Assembly (NCBI RefSeq): GCF_037038585.1 | Contig: NC_092526.1 | Location: 4,782,501 to 4,846,500, forward strand | From: Patagioenas fasciata | Lineage: Eukaryota > Chordata > Aves > Columbiformes > Columbidae | Direction of reading: 5' to 3' | DNA: 64,000 nt | Shown here: one piece after another, positions 50,046 through 63,937 of the stretch | Layout of the letters: every line of letters starts with the position of its first letter | Position numbering within the stretch: position 1 is the stretch's first letter | Made by a program: the position numbers and the translations under genes | The notes under the pieces: generated by a model | What the model was told of the DNA's origin: nothing | What the model saw: only the letters and a program-made list of their open reading frames with translations | Database searches by the model: none

Positions 50046-52146
50046 GGTCCAGTTCTCATGGCCAGGTGACTCCTTCACTCCTGTTTTTCTCCTCTATACC
50101 TTAAGCAGTGACTCTTCAGCATCACTTTTCCCTTGGAAATGTTTTTCCCTTGAAACTGTTTTTCCTTTCAAAAGCTTTATATGTTCCTTATTTTTAATGT
50201 TTTTTTCCCATTGGTAATTTGATCACACAATACAGCATCAGGTCTCTCACCGAAACAACTTTGCCATCCTCTTTTTTTGGGCTCCTAAGAGCATCCTTAC
50301 CCTGTTGTATCCACGCTATCCTCCAAATACACCAAGACATGAAAAGCTTCTGGGCCACTTCATCCCTAAGGCATATTTAATGGCACTAGGTGCATTGTAT
50401 TTTAGTAAAGATGTTTACCTGATGTAGATGAGCATTTATTTATCTATTTATTTATTGTACCTGCAAGCTTGCCATATATCTCACCAGCGTTTGCTCTCAG
50501 AGGTGGGTCACACTCCATCCCTGACATTGTCTTCCTTTACCAAAGGGCTGGGTCAGGGAAGGGCACAAGGAATTTGGGTTCAGCATAGGGAATGTTGTCC
50601 CAACACATCTTGATAAAAATCTCTTGTTATGGAAATATTTTGATCTATAACTACAGATCTTGTGATCTATAGGGTGTAGCTGCTCCCATGGCTGGTGGCT
50701 TGTCCTCCAGTGCCATGGTGAAAAGACCAGGTAAATCACCATTCTCATTTTTACTTGGCTTTGTCCCACTGGTTTGACTGCACAATTTTCAAGGGAAGGT
50801 TTCCTTTGCAAAACTAAATGATTCCTACCTTGTTTTAAGCCCCAGGAAGTATTTGTTAAAATCTTTGATCACCTGTTAATACCCAGGATACTAAAGAGCC
50901 TCCACAAGCACAGGGGGCAGTACAGAATTATTATTATTATTTATTTGTTGTAAGCATACTATTTGTACTAATTCATAGACATTCTTGAATTTATAAATAT
51001 CAAGGCTTCGCCAAATATTTTAACTACCCCTCCATGGCAAATTGTCTTTAAATACTGGCAGTTTTTTCTTTTTAACATTTACTTGTGGACCAGAAACACT
51101 TGCAGTCTATTGCCCCTGGCCTTCTGTGAGAATGTTAGTTAGCAATGCTCATAAAAACTCAATTCATCAATGTGAACATAATTTGCTATGAACAGAAAGC
51201 TCACAAAAGGGTGAATTTGTCAGATAGACAGGTGGCCTGAGATCTCTCCCTGATACTGAACGATATGAATAATAGATTCTGGTAAATGTATGCCAAGACT
51301 TGAGCTGTAAACACAGCTGCCTCCATTCCCTTCCAGAATAACAGCTTCGAGAACGAAAGCACAGGAACCACAGTTCCACCTGAGGACTAAGCCTGTGCAC
51401 GTACACACACACACACAAATACAAATGGGATGTACTCGCAGGCTCACAAAGAAAACAAGCCCCAGAAAAAAAGGACATAACCGTTTCCAGCTTCTTTTGC
51501 AGCCCCTTGCTATGAATGGATTTTAACATGTGTGGGGAGCAGAAGGAGAAAATAATAGAAAACGTTTAAAATATATTTTAAAATATCTGCCGTCACAGAA
51601 ATAAAGCTTCCTACAGTCCAAGGGGAAAAAAAGAAATAAACCCTCAGCTGGCTTTTGTAGGTAAAGGATCCAGACATAAGATGAAAAAAACAACATCATA
51701 ATGTCACAGTTGAACATGTATAAAATAAAATGATAGAGATCTTTGCTGCGATACTACTTCCAAAAATTGGTTAACTGTATAGATCTGCACAATATTTTTT
51801 TTGTTGCAGGCTGTTGGTATTTATTTATACTGCATTCAATTTTAGTTAGAGTTTTTCTTTAGGTTTAAATCATAAATTACTGTCTATAGACTGGGTTAGA
51901 AAGATATTGTATGTGCAAAAATGACCTTTAGGCTTTTCTAATGAACAGCTTTCTGCTGGATGGTTGCCCGACATAACTTCAGAGCAGGCTGGAGTCTGTT
52001 CCAGGCAATCCCAACAAACAGCGGTACAAAAGGGTCACTGTCATGCTTGGAGACCAGTGGGGAGGACTTAATCCTGGGTCAGACCTCTCTGGCAGCATCA
52101 TGTAGGTGGGAGGGAAAGAACCAGGGGACAATGACTTTATGTTGCT
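50046..52146. other. Intron sequence, nothing recognised
   Basis: AT-rich sequence with short TTTA and ATT runs (about 50437-50457 and 50931-50945) and a short CA run near 51402-51416. No exon or named repeat was found. Confidence 0.5.
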
Positions 52147-52252
52147 AAAACCAAACCAAACCAACCAACCAACAACAACAACAAAAAAAACACGAAACAA
52201 AACCTAACAAAAGGGAAAACACACAAAAAAAACCCACACAAAAACCCCCCAA
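52147..52252. repeat. A/C-only low-complexity tract
   Basis: AACCAAACCAAACCAACC, then AAC and AAAC units and CACAAAAAAACCC, almost without G or T on the plus strand. On the ARHGAP15 sense strand this is G/T-rich. Simple-sequence DNA. Confidence 0.9.
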
Positions 52253-55200
52253 GCCTTAAAATGGACTTTGGGCCAGCCACGCTTGTTTTGAGAGCATATT
52301 AACAGTGCAGTGCAAATGCCGTGGACTTTAAAGGGCAGACATGTAAGGTATTGCAGAAGAGAGGGGCTGGCTGAAGTGCTTGGTTTGGGCTATCAAATAC
52401 TTTTATTTTTTCAGTTTTAGCTGAGGACTCTCAGCTCTATTCTTTGTGCATGGTCAGGGTTTAATATATTTTCCCCCTTGTAGGTATAAAACAAAAGACT
52501 TTTCCCACACTAACATGCTTTATTTTAGGGATAAGGCAGGCTCCTTATTTGATCCTTCTTTGGCAGTGACATAGCCCAGGAAATGAATTGGGGATTGTAT
52601 CATCTGAAGTTCATACATGTTTGTTAATATTTGTTATTTAGGGAGGATGCTTCTCTGTAATGAGTTGGCTAAGGTGAGAGACATGTAGCACTGAATACAG
52701 AACCAACACATCCTAAAGCTCCCAAAATGTGACCGCATATGAGATATTAAAAGCAAAATGGAAGTTCTGAACAAATGAAATCACTGTCAGAATAATAAAA
52801 GAGAAATGAGCTATGATCTAATCTGTTTTCTAGCAGTGTCACAGAGGAGCTATAATAAAAGCTATTTGCAAAGTTCAGAATCATTTCCCGTGCAAAGCCA
52901 TTCACACGCTATACGACTCTGGACAAATGGAGGGGGTCTTGGCTTTGCCAAAAAATCGTATGTGGATAGTTTACTATTAGTTTTAAGTTTGTGCACCTAA
53001 ATTTCCCAGTTGGCTGCAATTTAAGCTCCCTCCCTCTTTGAGATGGCATATGAACTTGTGCACCTGGCTTTCTCCCTCTGTTTTTGGTGCATCATCTTCA
53101 CCCCTTTCCGATTACAAAGTGTAAAGGACAAACAGAAAAAGAATAAAGTCACATCATTGGGTCCTTATCTAACCTGCTTTTGCACCATGCGTGCTATAAA
53201 TGAGAGCACAGCAAAAGATTTATTGTGTCCTCACTGGAAATGCTCATTCTGCTCTTCTTGGAACAATGCATGAGCTGCAATCCCTGCCGCTGTTTCTGTG
53301 GCATTGTCTCTGTAAGCAGGGTGAGAGGAAGGGACGTACAAAACCGACACGAGAAAGGATGAAGTGAGTATATAAATGCCCGTTTCCTCCCTGATCTTCA
53401 CAGTTAATAGACAACAAGTGATAAAATTATGATGGAGGCATATCTAGAGTCATGCACAGAGGCAGTAAAGCAGCTGCACCGTACGCTCCTCCTTTTAAAG
53501 CAACTTAAGGCTGTTCAAAATAGTGATCGCATCCCTGTGTTATTTTCTTGCATTTTAAAGGGGATACAGGTTAGGCAGTTGAACCAAAGGCAAAAACATG
53601 GAGGAGAGATGAGCTGTCCTCACTCCTGTGGAGAACAGTGTGAAAAGGAGAAAAAGAACATCTTCTCCTGATTTCTTTACAACTGGAATAACAGTGACTG
53701 AGCTCTGTATAGATCTTTATTAAGGCATGGCAGGAGGGGAAAAGAAAAGAGCAAATACTATTTCTGCAATATGGTATCCACCGATTTTGAACTTGTGGAC
53801 AGGATGGACCGCGTGTGTATCTATAAAGGCTCCCTGTTGTTCAAATGGACCAATGACCCAGATATCTCTTACTTGAGAAGCAATGAACTAATTAACATCA
53901 ATGGGATAAGCAGTAGTGACAGTGAGCTGTGAGACCTCCCTAGCTCCCCAGAGCCTGACAGTATGGCTGGGAGGTTTCCCTCTCCTCTGAATGTTTTGCT
54001 GTCTAGTATGGTCTTTATTGGAATTAAAGTTTGATATCCTAGTTGTAAGAAGAAGGTAGATCAGACACTAATGGGCTCAATGTGAGTCTATGCACGTTTG
54101 TGATCAGGAAGGTGCTACCACACCTGGAAGGACAAGCTTAGCAAGTGTGGAGGCTTTAGACCTCTGTTTTTCTCCCCTTTGAGTGTATGTGTGCCCTAGG
54201 TGAGCAGTTCTTGCCCTGGGCTACGGTCATTCATCACAATGACCTGGTAATGAGCTGTAATAAATCACCTCCTAAACTTTATGGGGCTGGGCACTGTCCT
54301 CTGTGAGAGGGACTCTTTCAGACCTGCCTGTCTTGCTTAGCAAAGGGTATTGCAAAAATACACCTAGGATTCACGTACACAACCATCATGCAAGCCTCGA
54401 AATACAAAAGTGGGCGAACCACTTATTTGCACACAAATCTCATGGTCATCTTCACGTAAATCTCTCCCTAATCCTCCCAATTCTCATTGTAACTGTCTCC
54501 TTTGTCTCACTTTCCTCTTTGCTTGCCTGTGTTTCTCTTTCCTTCAAATACACCTCATACTCCAAAATAAAAAATTAGAAAAAAAAAATCACAGAGTGAA
54601 AGATCCATTCAGTAGCAACAAATCTATTACCTGGCATATGGGTAAGGTGCAGAATCTTATTACTTTTGCATTTTACTGGACATGGGAGTTACTATGGAAA
54701 GTGATAAAATAACTCTCCTTATACCTGTAAAAGCACCATCATGCAGTCAGCGTGAGTCATCAGCAAAAAATGAAGTCAAATAAATATGTGATGCATTGCC
54801 TCTACATGGGTACGCCTTATGTGTGAAGACAAATATCGAGGTGGCTGTCTGGTGGAAGTCAGTATTGCTGTGTCAATAGAGATGACTGAGTGACTGGCTA
54901 TGGTGAACTCAAATGTGAGAGATAACCCAGTCATGCCATTGCATGGTGGACTTCGCAGGGTAGTTTTGGTACTTTCTGACGTACTGAACGTGAAAGCTGA
55001 ATGGACAGCTTAAAAACAGGAAGCATAATCCAACCCAACTACCCACCCTATTTTAGTGCTGGTGTTATTTGTTTATACATTAAAAAAATATGAAATCACA
55101 GAATACTTGTAACTTCCATGGCATTTTTTTCAAGTGTTTCAGTTTTTAGTTGACTTATGATAGAGCTCAAGATCAGGCTCTTGCAGAAAATGAGAGACTA

Positions 55201-56603
55201 TGGACCTAAGCAAGTCTGTTCTGAAAAATAAAGTTGATTTGTGTTAAATAACAAACTTCGATATTATTGAAATCTACCTCTGCCTATACTTCCAGTACTT
55301 CAGTTGCAACAGTACTTGAATACAAAATATTATTTGTATTTCTATTGATAACTTATTCTTCATAACAGTATCTCATCCTTCTTTCTGGTACAGCCTCTAA
55401 TTTCTACCTCCACACTGTTACATAGTTCCCTAATTATGTCTAATTATTGCACCACAATCAGCAATAATGAAAAAGGATTTAGTCAGGTAAGCTTGTCATG
55501 TTTTTTTCTTTTTGCATGGGATACAGCTAGCCCTGCTGTTTCCATCACAAATACTTCACCACTACAGTAAATGTATTTACAAATAAAAGAGGGGTGTGTA
55601 ATGAACAGTAAGTAAATGCATTATTATTTATGAAAAGGAGCACACTACATAGCCCTCCCAGTGCACAAACTGATCAAGAAACAGGATGCATACAAAGATT
55701 TTCTGATCTTTGCCTGTTCCCAGAAGCCACAGTAAAACTGCATGGCTCTACAAGTGAAAAATGACCTTAAAGCCACAGGAGAATCCCCATGTATAGAGGA
55801 GCCCTTTGGTGACTTAAAACTGCCACACTGATTCTTCTGAAGTTATGACTTGGAGCCGGCTCAGCTAGACCTCAGCTTTGTGTCCATAAACTCACAAGAT
55901 AGATGTGTCACATTATACAAGGTCTAATTAGGCACAAACAGCCAATAGTGTGTTCATAAAAGCCATAAAAGAAAAAAAAAATAAAAGCAAAGGGAATTCC
56001 AGGAAATTAGAAATTGTGCAGAACATTGGGCATCTACAGCTAAACAATGCAAAAGAAAAAAAATCTGGTATGGTGAATGAATTGAAGAATAAAAAAGGCC
56101 GATATTCCTCCCAAGGATATGTAACCAACCTCCTGGAAAACACGCTCTGATTGCATTTTAGAAGAGACAGGCTGGTGCAGCGGGGAATGCGGCACGACAG
56201 CCTCACACCGGACAGGCTACACTTTCCTAACACGCAATATCGCCCTCAGCAAATCCTCTCAGCTTCTGGACAAAGCTTTCCTACACCATTTCTCCAGCGC
56301 ATTGTCTTCAAGTGAACACCTCCCAAAGTAGAACAATATATTACAGGCACACAGCTGGGGTAAGGGATCTACAGTCACAAACTGGAGAAGAGATGCTTTT
56401 CCCAGACCACAGTCCCCAAAATTACTCGTACACTATTTGGGGGTTTGAGGTGGCCTTAGCCTTAGACTAATATTTTATTTTTTAATGGAAAATGTATATG
56501 TTATGTAAGCACATATACACACATGTTATAATAGCTGACGCGAATAAAAGAGTATGAAGGGAAATCTATTTCTCTGCCAAATATGCTATTTAATTCCTCA
56601 TAT

Positions 56604-56745
56604 ATATTAACAAAAAAAAAAAAAAAAGAACAAAAAGCAAAACACAGAATAACCCCCCCAAAATAAAACAAATAAAAAAACCCAATAAAACAACCACCAC
56701 CACAAACAAACCAAAACCACCCCATCAAACCAAAACTAAAATACC
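56604..56745. repeat. Poly(A) followed by A/C-rich low-complexity tract
   Basis: A run of about 16 A, then about 120 bp of AAAC, AACCCC, ACCACC and CAAACC words with almost no G or T. It is similar in composition and orientation to the tract at 52147-52252. An open frame on the other strand is rich in F, G and W purely because of this composition. Confidence 0.88.
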
Positions 56746-57184
56746 AGCCTTTCTTCGCCCCACCAAGACCCAATGGTTTGACATTTTCAAAGAAAAGTTC
56801 CTAAGTACCCCCAAGTTGCTTTGTGTGTTTAGTGGAAAAGCCTGAGTGCACCAGTAATTCTATAACTCCACTTGAACTCTTGCACTAAACACAGAGATGG
56901 CCCTTTCTTCCCTATAAAACATTCTGGGCCACAAGCTGGATGTGTCAGCAATATAGCAGATGGGGAAAATGTATACAAGTACATTAATTTTGTGGCCCAG
57001 ATTTATGCAAAACACATATTTGCACAGATTTTATATAGGATTTTAGATCTTGTTTTAACCCTTAAAAAGGTGAAGTTTGGAAAGAGCACAAAAGAAGAGC
57101 AAAAATGTTTGTAAAGTGGAGGATGGAAACGAGAAGGCTCCTGTTCTCATTGCTTTGCTTTGGTTCCTGATTTACACAAATTAA

Positions 57185-57310
57185 TCTCCATGCCTCAGTT
57201 TACTCGCTGTGAAATATTTATACTGATGCTAGCGATCTCACAATGACTTTGCGAAGCTTAGTTAATTAGCTCATAATTAATTAGGTTCTTAAATCTTCCT
57301 GGATGAAAGC
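57185..57310 (-). mobile_element. Probable old MIR-type retroposon fragment
   Basis: The plus strand reads CCATGCCTCAGTTTACTCGC, then TGTGAAAT, later AATTAATTAGGTTCTTAAA and CTGGATGAAAGCA. This is the same order of blocks as in the fragment at 31190-31440. Heavily diverged, so boundaries and family are approximate. Confidence 0.4.
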
Positions 57311-57377
57311 AGGGCTGGGTGAGTAAAGCCAAAAATGAAATAATATTGTGATGTTTTCCTTGTATTTTTCTTTCAAG

Positions 57378-57417
57378 GAAGATTTGCTGATGTATCTGCA
57401 TATTCACAAATATTCAG
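57378..57417 (+). other. Candidate antisense micro-exon, 40 bp
   Basis: Flanked by CTTGTATTTTTCTTTCAAG and GTGAGC on the plus strand. It is open in phase 0 (EDLLMYLHIHKYS), which is compatible with the phase left by the 42357-42390 candidate. It partly follows an old retroposon remnant. Probably a chance pair of splice-like sites unless transcript data say otherwise. Confidence 0.12.
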
Positions 57418-60400
57418 GTGAGCATTTTTATTCACTCACAATCTCCCAAAGACAAAAGGGCTGTGCATGGCAACGTGTTTCTGAAAATATTCGTACCAGA
57501 TGCGCGCTCATGACCCTCCTGAAAAACTCTTTTCATTATTTGCACAATGATTTGTCAACAAGTTGTAACTGTTCATGAGTTATTTGCCAAAGGAAAAAAT
57601 AAACTCCCTAAGGGCTTTATGGGTTGGTCTATACATACTTTTCAAACTGCTTTAACTATAGATGTTTAGAAGGGGATGCAGCCACGTTGGTGTGACACCC
57701 TGCCGCGCTCAGATGTACCCGTATCTGGGATGGGGCGACTCAATTTTTACTGAAAAACTCTTAATGGGGGCCACATATTTATTTTTTTCCACTTGAGGTT
57801 CACTGGTTAAGCTTAGAGGCATCGTCTGGGATTTTTTTTGTTTGTTTTTTTTTTGGTTGAATAGACTAAGCTTTTAAAAAAAGCTAAAAACACCCAAATT
57901 TCACCCTGTTTACTATGCAGTGGGTGCTACGGTGCTTAATTTTTTGTGTTCCCAACAACCATGATGTGAACCATGACCCTTGGTGAGATGCTTGGAGAAC
58001 CTTGTCAATGTGCTGAGAGAGATTCAGCAGCTTCAGACTGAGCTGACCTAAGGCTGTAAATACACACACAGCCACTAACGGCAGAGAAACCATGAAGAAA
58101 ATGCTCTCCCAGATTCTTCTGGAGGCTTAAACGTATCTCTCTGGGCTTCTTTCCCAGCCTCTTCTTCTCTCCTGGGCTTAGGTGACCATGTCCTTTCTAG
58201 TAGGATATGGTACCACCAACACCTCAACCCACCCATCACTTCCCAGCAAGGGAAGTGCTCATTGACTGCAGCAGTGATGTATAAGCTAGTCCGTAAAGAG
58301 ACGACTTATTATCATTCTAATACTATTTTAAAGTAAATACTGATAATAGTGGGTATTGTATGTAAATACCAAGTGCTGCAAAGCTTCCTGAATATGCTCT
58401 ACAATCAACCTCAGGCACCTTCTGTGTTAAAATTGAGGTAACTTTAGGATTAGTGCCTGCTTAATCTTTATTTCTGAAGTTTATCCACATACATTTTCTA
58501 CTGAGACATACTGGGACAGGTAAGACCTACAGAGACAAATAGTTTTGTGAAGCTAGTCTTAAATATTTATTTTATGTGAAAATTTATCTTTATGCCCCTA
58601 TACATGCCCACACAAGGGACCGTACCTTTTTGTTCAAACCAAGATAACCAGAGAAGGATAAAGACAGTAAATCATCCCTGAAATTTAACTCACCCCCAGA
58701 ATATTGTGAGACTTAATGACTGATACACAGTGGAACTGACAGACAGGAAAACCCTGTTAACCCTCAGGTCCAGAAGATAAGCTAAAACATTTTCAAAGAA
58801 TTCATCGTGCCTAGCATCGTGAAAGTGGCTCAGTTCATTAGGTGAATAATTTCCAGCGAATTTTTAACACAACTTCTATGTCAGTAACGCACAAAAGGAG
58901 CCCAGTTTAAACCATCCGTTAAAATCTTCTCCGCAGTAAATTTGACAAGCTTAAGCAAAAAAACGTTTGTATCAACTGAGAAGCTTGCATCCATGTAGTA
59001 CCTTATTCAGTAACTCAGGAGAACATACAGTAAGCTATCTGCAGGATAGCATTTTTTTTTTCCTCCAGATGTCTCTTTTTCCTTCCAGAAGTTGCAGAGC
59101 ATTGGACAAGCAGTAACAGATGATGAACACATGCATAACTACAAATGGGCAAGCTGATTGTTTTCAGAATTGGTATAAACATTTGCTCTTGGATTGAGAT
59201 TTAGCCCATAGCAAATCTTTACATTCTCGTTATAAACCTCTGACAAAAAGAGCTTCTAATGAAAATGCTGACAGTATGAAAACGTGGTTATGGTCAGGAA
59301 AACAAATGGCTAAGAAGTGGCGTTTTGTAGTTCCATATGTATACTTCATCAGGGAAGTCTTCGCTAAGTTTACATTTCCAAGCAAAAGCTTGATGATAAC
59401 TGCTTCTCCTATCCTTTCTATTTAAGGCCCCCAAACCTACTGCTATTACTACTATCTCCTACACTAGCATTAAAAAAAAATACAAACAGAGGGTGGAATA
59501 TGAACTTCTCTGAGAGCTCAGTCAGAGAACCAGCAGCTGGATTTTTAGCATCTCTTTTATTTTTGATTATATAGATTATAGTAGAGCCCAACAGCCTGAA
59601 ACAGGCCATGGCCTCACTGCGGTAGGGTGTTAAAGAAGAAACAAAAAAAGGCAAACATGGAGAAAAGAACTGCATTGTGTGTGTTTGCATGGGGACATGG
59701 CAGGAGACAAGGAGAAGAGCCCAGCAGGACATGAGAGGTCCTCAGGGCAGCACGTGAGAAGAAGCAGATGCACATAAAGCCTACTCGACATTCTTTATCA
59801 AAGCACAAGTGTAGTGCAGCTCAGTGGGCGACAATGGAAAAGAAACATGGGTTTACAAGCACAGATCATCTGAATGTTTTTTGCCACAAACCACCGAATT
59901 AGGTGCTATCTCCTTCAACACCATCAGGGCCTACTAGGCTTGCTTTAAACTGGTAACTATGGAATAAAAGATAAGAAAACATAAGACAGAAAAAAAGGAA
60001 AAAAAAAAATTAAAATCCCCAACCCAAGTTCTTAAGAACTGGGAATGTCAAACGAACATGGGACTGATTACCGGGAGGAAATCAGACAAGGTGTCCGTGC
60101 AATCAGGTGCGCAGAGCAGTAAAATCTGGCACAATATTTACAGCGGCATCGCTCATTAGGGTTGGGAGGGAGGCAGGGTCACCTCTCCTCGACTGATGGC
60201 TCCTTTCCAGTTCTGGACCTCATCATTATGAGAAAGATGCTGAAAATGGTCAGGATACTCACGCAACCCCAAAACTAAGTCCAAAATATTAAAACAAAAC
60301 ATCTTGAATAATAGGTTAGAAGCAATGATGTATGCTGTGAAATGAAAAGAAGCTTCATTAAATTACGGCAGAGGAATGGCAATGAACTACTAACACCTGA

Positions 60401-63144
60401 AGGAAGCAAAGATGAAGGGTAGGATGGTATCTTCTCTAAAGCCAGCAAGAATTTTGTTAGTGACACCAGCGTGACCCAAATTCCACCGCAAGGAGGGGGA
60501 GGAAATGTTCAGCACAATGAAGAGGATATTGGAAATAACACTTTTGCATAAAGCAAATTAAAATGTAGCTGAATTTCAGGAAGACCCTCTGACAGCAAGA
60601 TTGCCTGTGGAACTGCAAAATTCCTCACGCTGCCACAGGCAGTAAACAAATACACGGCGCAGAAAGACTTTGCTGGCTTGTGGTATAATGAACACGGAAT
60701 TATATCATTGCAACAATATCCACCCGCTGAATTTGACTCCACTTGAAGAGATGAGAGCTCTTAAGTTGCTACATTGAAAACAATTTAATTGAACCTGGCT
60801 AATTAGAATATAACAAGTAGTTGAAAATTATGCAATGCTTTAAAAATCTTTTAATTAATTTGAAATTCTGATGGCAAATTAGTAAATGTACGTCAGTAAC
60901 TTGTTGTGCTTGACTCAATACATCATAAAAAAACCAGAAATATTTTCTCAATAGGGGCACTTGGAGAAAACATACACAAGTAGAAAATAATAATGTAGAG
61001 TAAGGAATAATTAATTAATTCAAGCTTCAAGATAAGATCACTGTGTCCTGCTGACCCTACATGTTAATCAGTTGATTGATTAATTGCTACAATCATAATA
61101 ATTATAGGGTATAAATCTAAATACATTTAATGATAGTTTACACTTAGAATAAAAATGTCTTTTATGTCTGCTTATCTTTGTCATTTCTTGAAGCCTAGTC
61201 ATATTTTTTGTTTGCCATCAATAAACCTGAAGCATTTTCAGATGCTATCTCTGTGATGAGGTAGGTTTATACTTCCTTCATCTGATCAGCAATATTTTTT
61301 TTGTGGCCTCCACCTCCTGTCTGATGAAAAATATGTTCCTAAATGAGGAACAATTGATTATGTGCAGTAAGCAATGCAGCTTCATCAAAAGCTCATCCTT
61401 AAATGAAAGACAAGGGGACATCCCAGTGAGGCTATTGTGTAGTTATAGACTGTCTTTATCCATAGACTGAAGGCTTCTTCCACCATATCAATTCAGTCTG
61501 AGATGAAATGGCAGAGCAGATCAGCAGCACAGAAAAATATTAAACAAAACCATCCAAAGAAAACCAAGGATTCTTCTGGTTTCTGATTTATAGGTTATAT
61601 AGAAGATCTTGACATCTACGTCATCTTCTAATTTGTGCTGTTTCTCATTAAGCCTAATGGTGCTTTATGACTGCACTGACAGAAAGGTATGGATCCTTGT
61701 ATCTGAACTGAAAAAGCTAAAATCCTGTTTTCTACTGAAAAGTGCATGAAAAGAAACAAGGATTACGTAGTTAAATCTGTTGAACGTTGTTAAAATGCAC
61801 TATTAAAGATTAGGTCTTAAGTTACTAAGGACTCACTGAGTCAGTAATGGGGCGTTTCAGTAGCAGTGACAGGTAGAAGTTGTAGTTGTTTGTACTTTGC
61901 ATGTCCCGGGGATAAAAACTCCTGTTTCTGTCATTGCTGACCTAGTTAAAACAAGTCCTGCATATTTGATCCTGACTTCAACTTAGAATATAATTCCTTT
62001 GTGTTTCTCTTGAAGTGGAAAGTGGTGTCAAGTGGGAATTTCATTTGCTTCCACTTAAACTGACAAAGAACAGCAAAACACCTTGGTAGATCAAGGATGC
62101 AATTCATTTCTGTTCTTAACGTAAAACAAAAAAATACCTACATTTAAATTTCATTCTTGCCATTGGAAAATGTTAGGAATTCTTAAATAAATGTGTGCTT
62201 TAAATTTTTAAAAAGAAAAGAGTGAGTTTCAGTTAAACTACAGACCTTAGCACCAGATTTCCTGACCATTTTCAGTTGTGCAGAATTTTGGATTCTTCAT
62301 TTATAGTGTTGGTTTCCACACACTGCTTTGCAACTTTCATTTTGCAGTGATATTTGTTAAATAAATAATGCTAGGTTAGGAATTATAGTATAAATATTTT
62401 AAGGAGCCACTAGAGCATTTTCAAAAAGAAAAACCTAACCAAGCAAATTCCAAGTGAATGAACTTTTGCAGCCTTCAAAGGGTTACCTGACCTTCTACTT
62501 TCACAGCTTGCTTGACTCAAAGTTACAGCAATGGAGGAGATAACAGTGAAACTGTACTATAAAAATAAATTACTATCATGAATATTAAGCAACAAGGATA
62601 TAATAAACATGACTGCTTACATGACTCTGATTTATTGATACTGATTTGCCAGTAAATTATCACACAAAGTACTTGTTTTAGTTGTTCAGGAACATGTGCA
62701 AAATAAAGCTTGGTGGACACTTCCCAAAGACCTTGACATCTGTCACTGAACTCATGCTTTGAGATTCTTGATGCCTGTTTTCCTGGTGTATGATACAGCA
62801 GTGTATTTACTCTCTCTTTCCACGGTTTTATTTTTGTTTTTGGCTGCCTGGTTTCCTTAAACTCTGGTTTTTAGCCATGCACAGTTTTTAAAACTACTAT
62901 CATGGAGGCTCAGCTCTGACACAGTGGAACAAATCCAGCTGCAAAATCTCCTAAAGGCTGTTCATGCTTGTTCTGTTAAATAGTGCTCACTTTGAGTCAA
63001 GAGGTTTCATTACTATATTTATGAACCTCTTGGCACCAGGAGTTGGGATTTCCCAGTGCTAAGCATTAATGCATTTTGCATCACTCTTTAGCACTGGGAA
63101 CTCTAGAACACTGATGCTGAGGGGTTAAAGACTGTGAACATTTA

Positions 63145-63167
63145 GAAAATAAATAAAATAAAATAAA
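63145..63167. repeat. AAAT-type simple repeat
   Basis: Five to six AAATA/AATAAA words in a row. Some contain AATAAA but there is no gene end here to which they could belong. Confidence 0.8.
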
Positions 63168-63929
63168 TCTTTATTTCCAGATAGAAATCTTGTGTGTATG
63201 CTTGATCTCTGAGTGTATGGATAGTCAGAGGGACAATTAGATAGCAGAGGTAGAAAGCAGGTTACCACAGTCACTAACCACCAGGAATTGCAGGTTTTAA
63301 TGGAACTCAGCATTAACAGCCTACCGCTTGTATTCTGCATCAGATATTTGTTATCCAAATTGATGGAAAGTATCGTATCTGAAAATAGGATTATTCTTCT
63401 TTAAATTTAAAGCCTGCTTTGTGCTTATGTGGCTTATATCACTTCATGACATGGTGTGTTATGTCAAACCTAAGATTATTTTTGGAGATTTCTGAGACAG
63501 AATCTACTTCATTTTGCCTGTCATCAGCCTAAAGCGTGTGCCAAAAGACCCCTTTTTTGAGGCAGTGATTCACAAATACCATCTCAACTAAAGGACAGCT
63601 ACCGCTTCAAAGCAAAACCACATATCTTGGATCAAATTCTACCAACATCTCCTAAAGTGGTTACTCTCATCACGGTTTTAATACTTGTCTACAGAGGATT
63701 GGTATCCACACGGTGAGAGCTAATTTGATTTTTAAATGTTAATACACTTCCAAGCAGGAATGTGGCCTCATCAGGTGCCATGATCTTTGGTGTAAAGAAA
63801 AACAAGCAACGACCTCAGCTGTAGAGTGTTAGTTCTGGCTGCATGCGAACATACAGATGCAACACGAGCCAAGGAAAAGGCTGTTCTGGAAGTGGCACTT
63901 GATAGCCCAGGGCTGGAGCTGCAGAAGCG

Positions 63930-63937
63930 TATATAAA
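63930..63937 (+). promoter_or_regulatory. TATA-box-like core promoter candidate at window edge
   Basis: TATATAAA sits between GC-richer flanks (GCAGAAGCG and CCTGCCTGCCAGG), with a C/T-rich initiator-like segment (CTCCCCGCTTCTCC) some 25-35 bp downstream. It is on the plus strand, antisense to ARHGAP15. TATA-like words are common in AT-rich DNA. The local GC context is what makes this one stand out. Confidence 0.25.

Noticed and set aside
53702..53932. Stop-free plus-strand stretch of about 76 codons, with an ATG-initiated part at 53771, giving a protein-like peptide
   Set aside because: The composition looks coding, but no family, retrocopy signs or splice sites are visible. The length is within chance.
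57985..58056. Plus-strand stretch reading like a short coiled coil (LVNVLREIQQLQTEL)
   Set aside because: About 22 codons between two stops with no exon boundaries. Too short to separate from chance.
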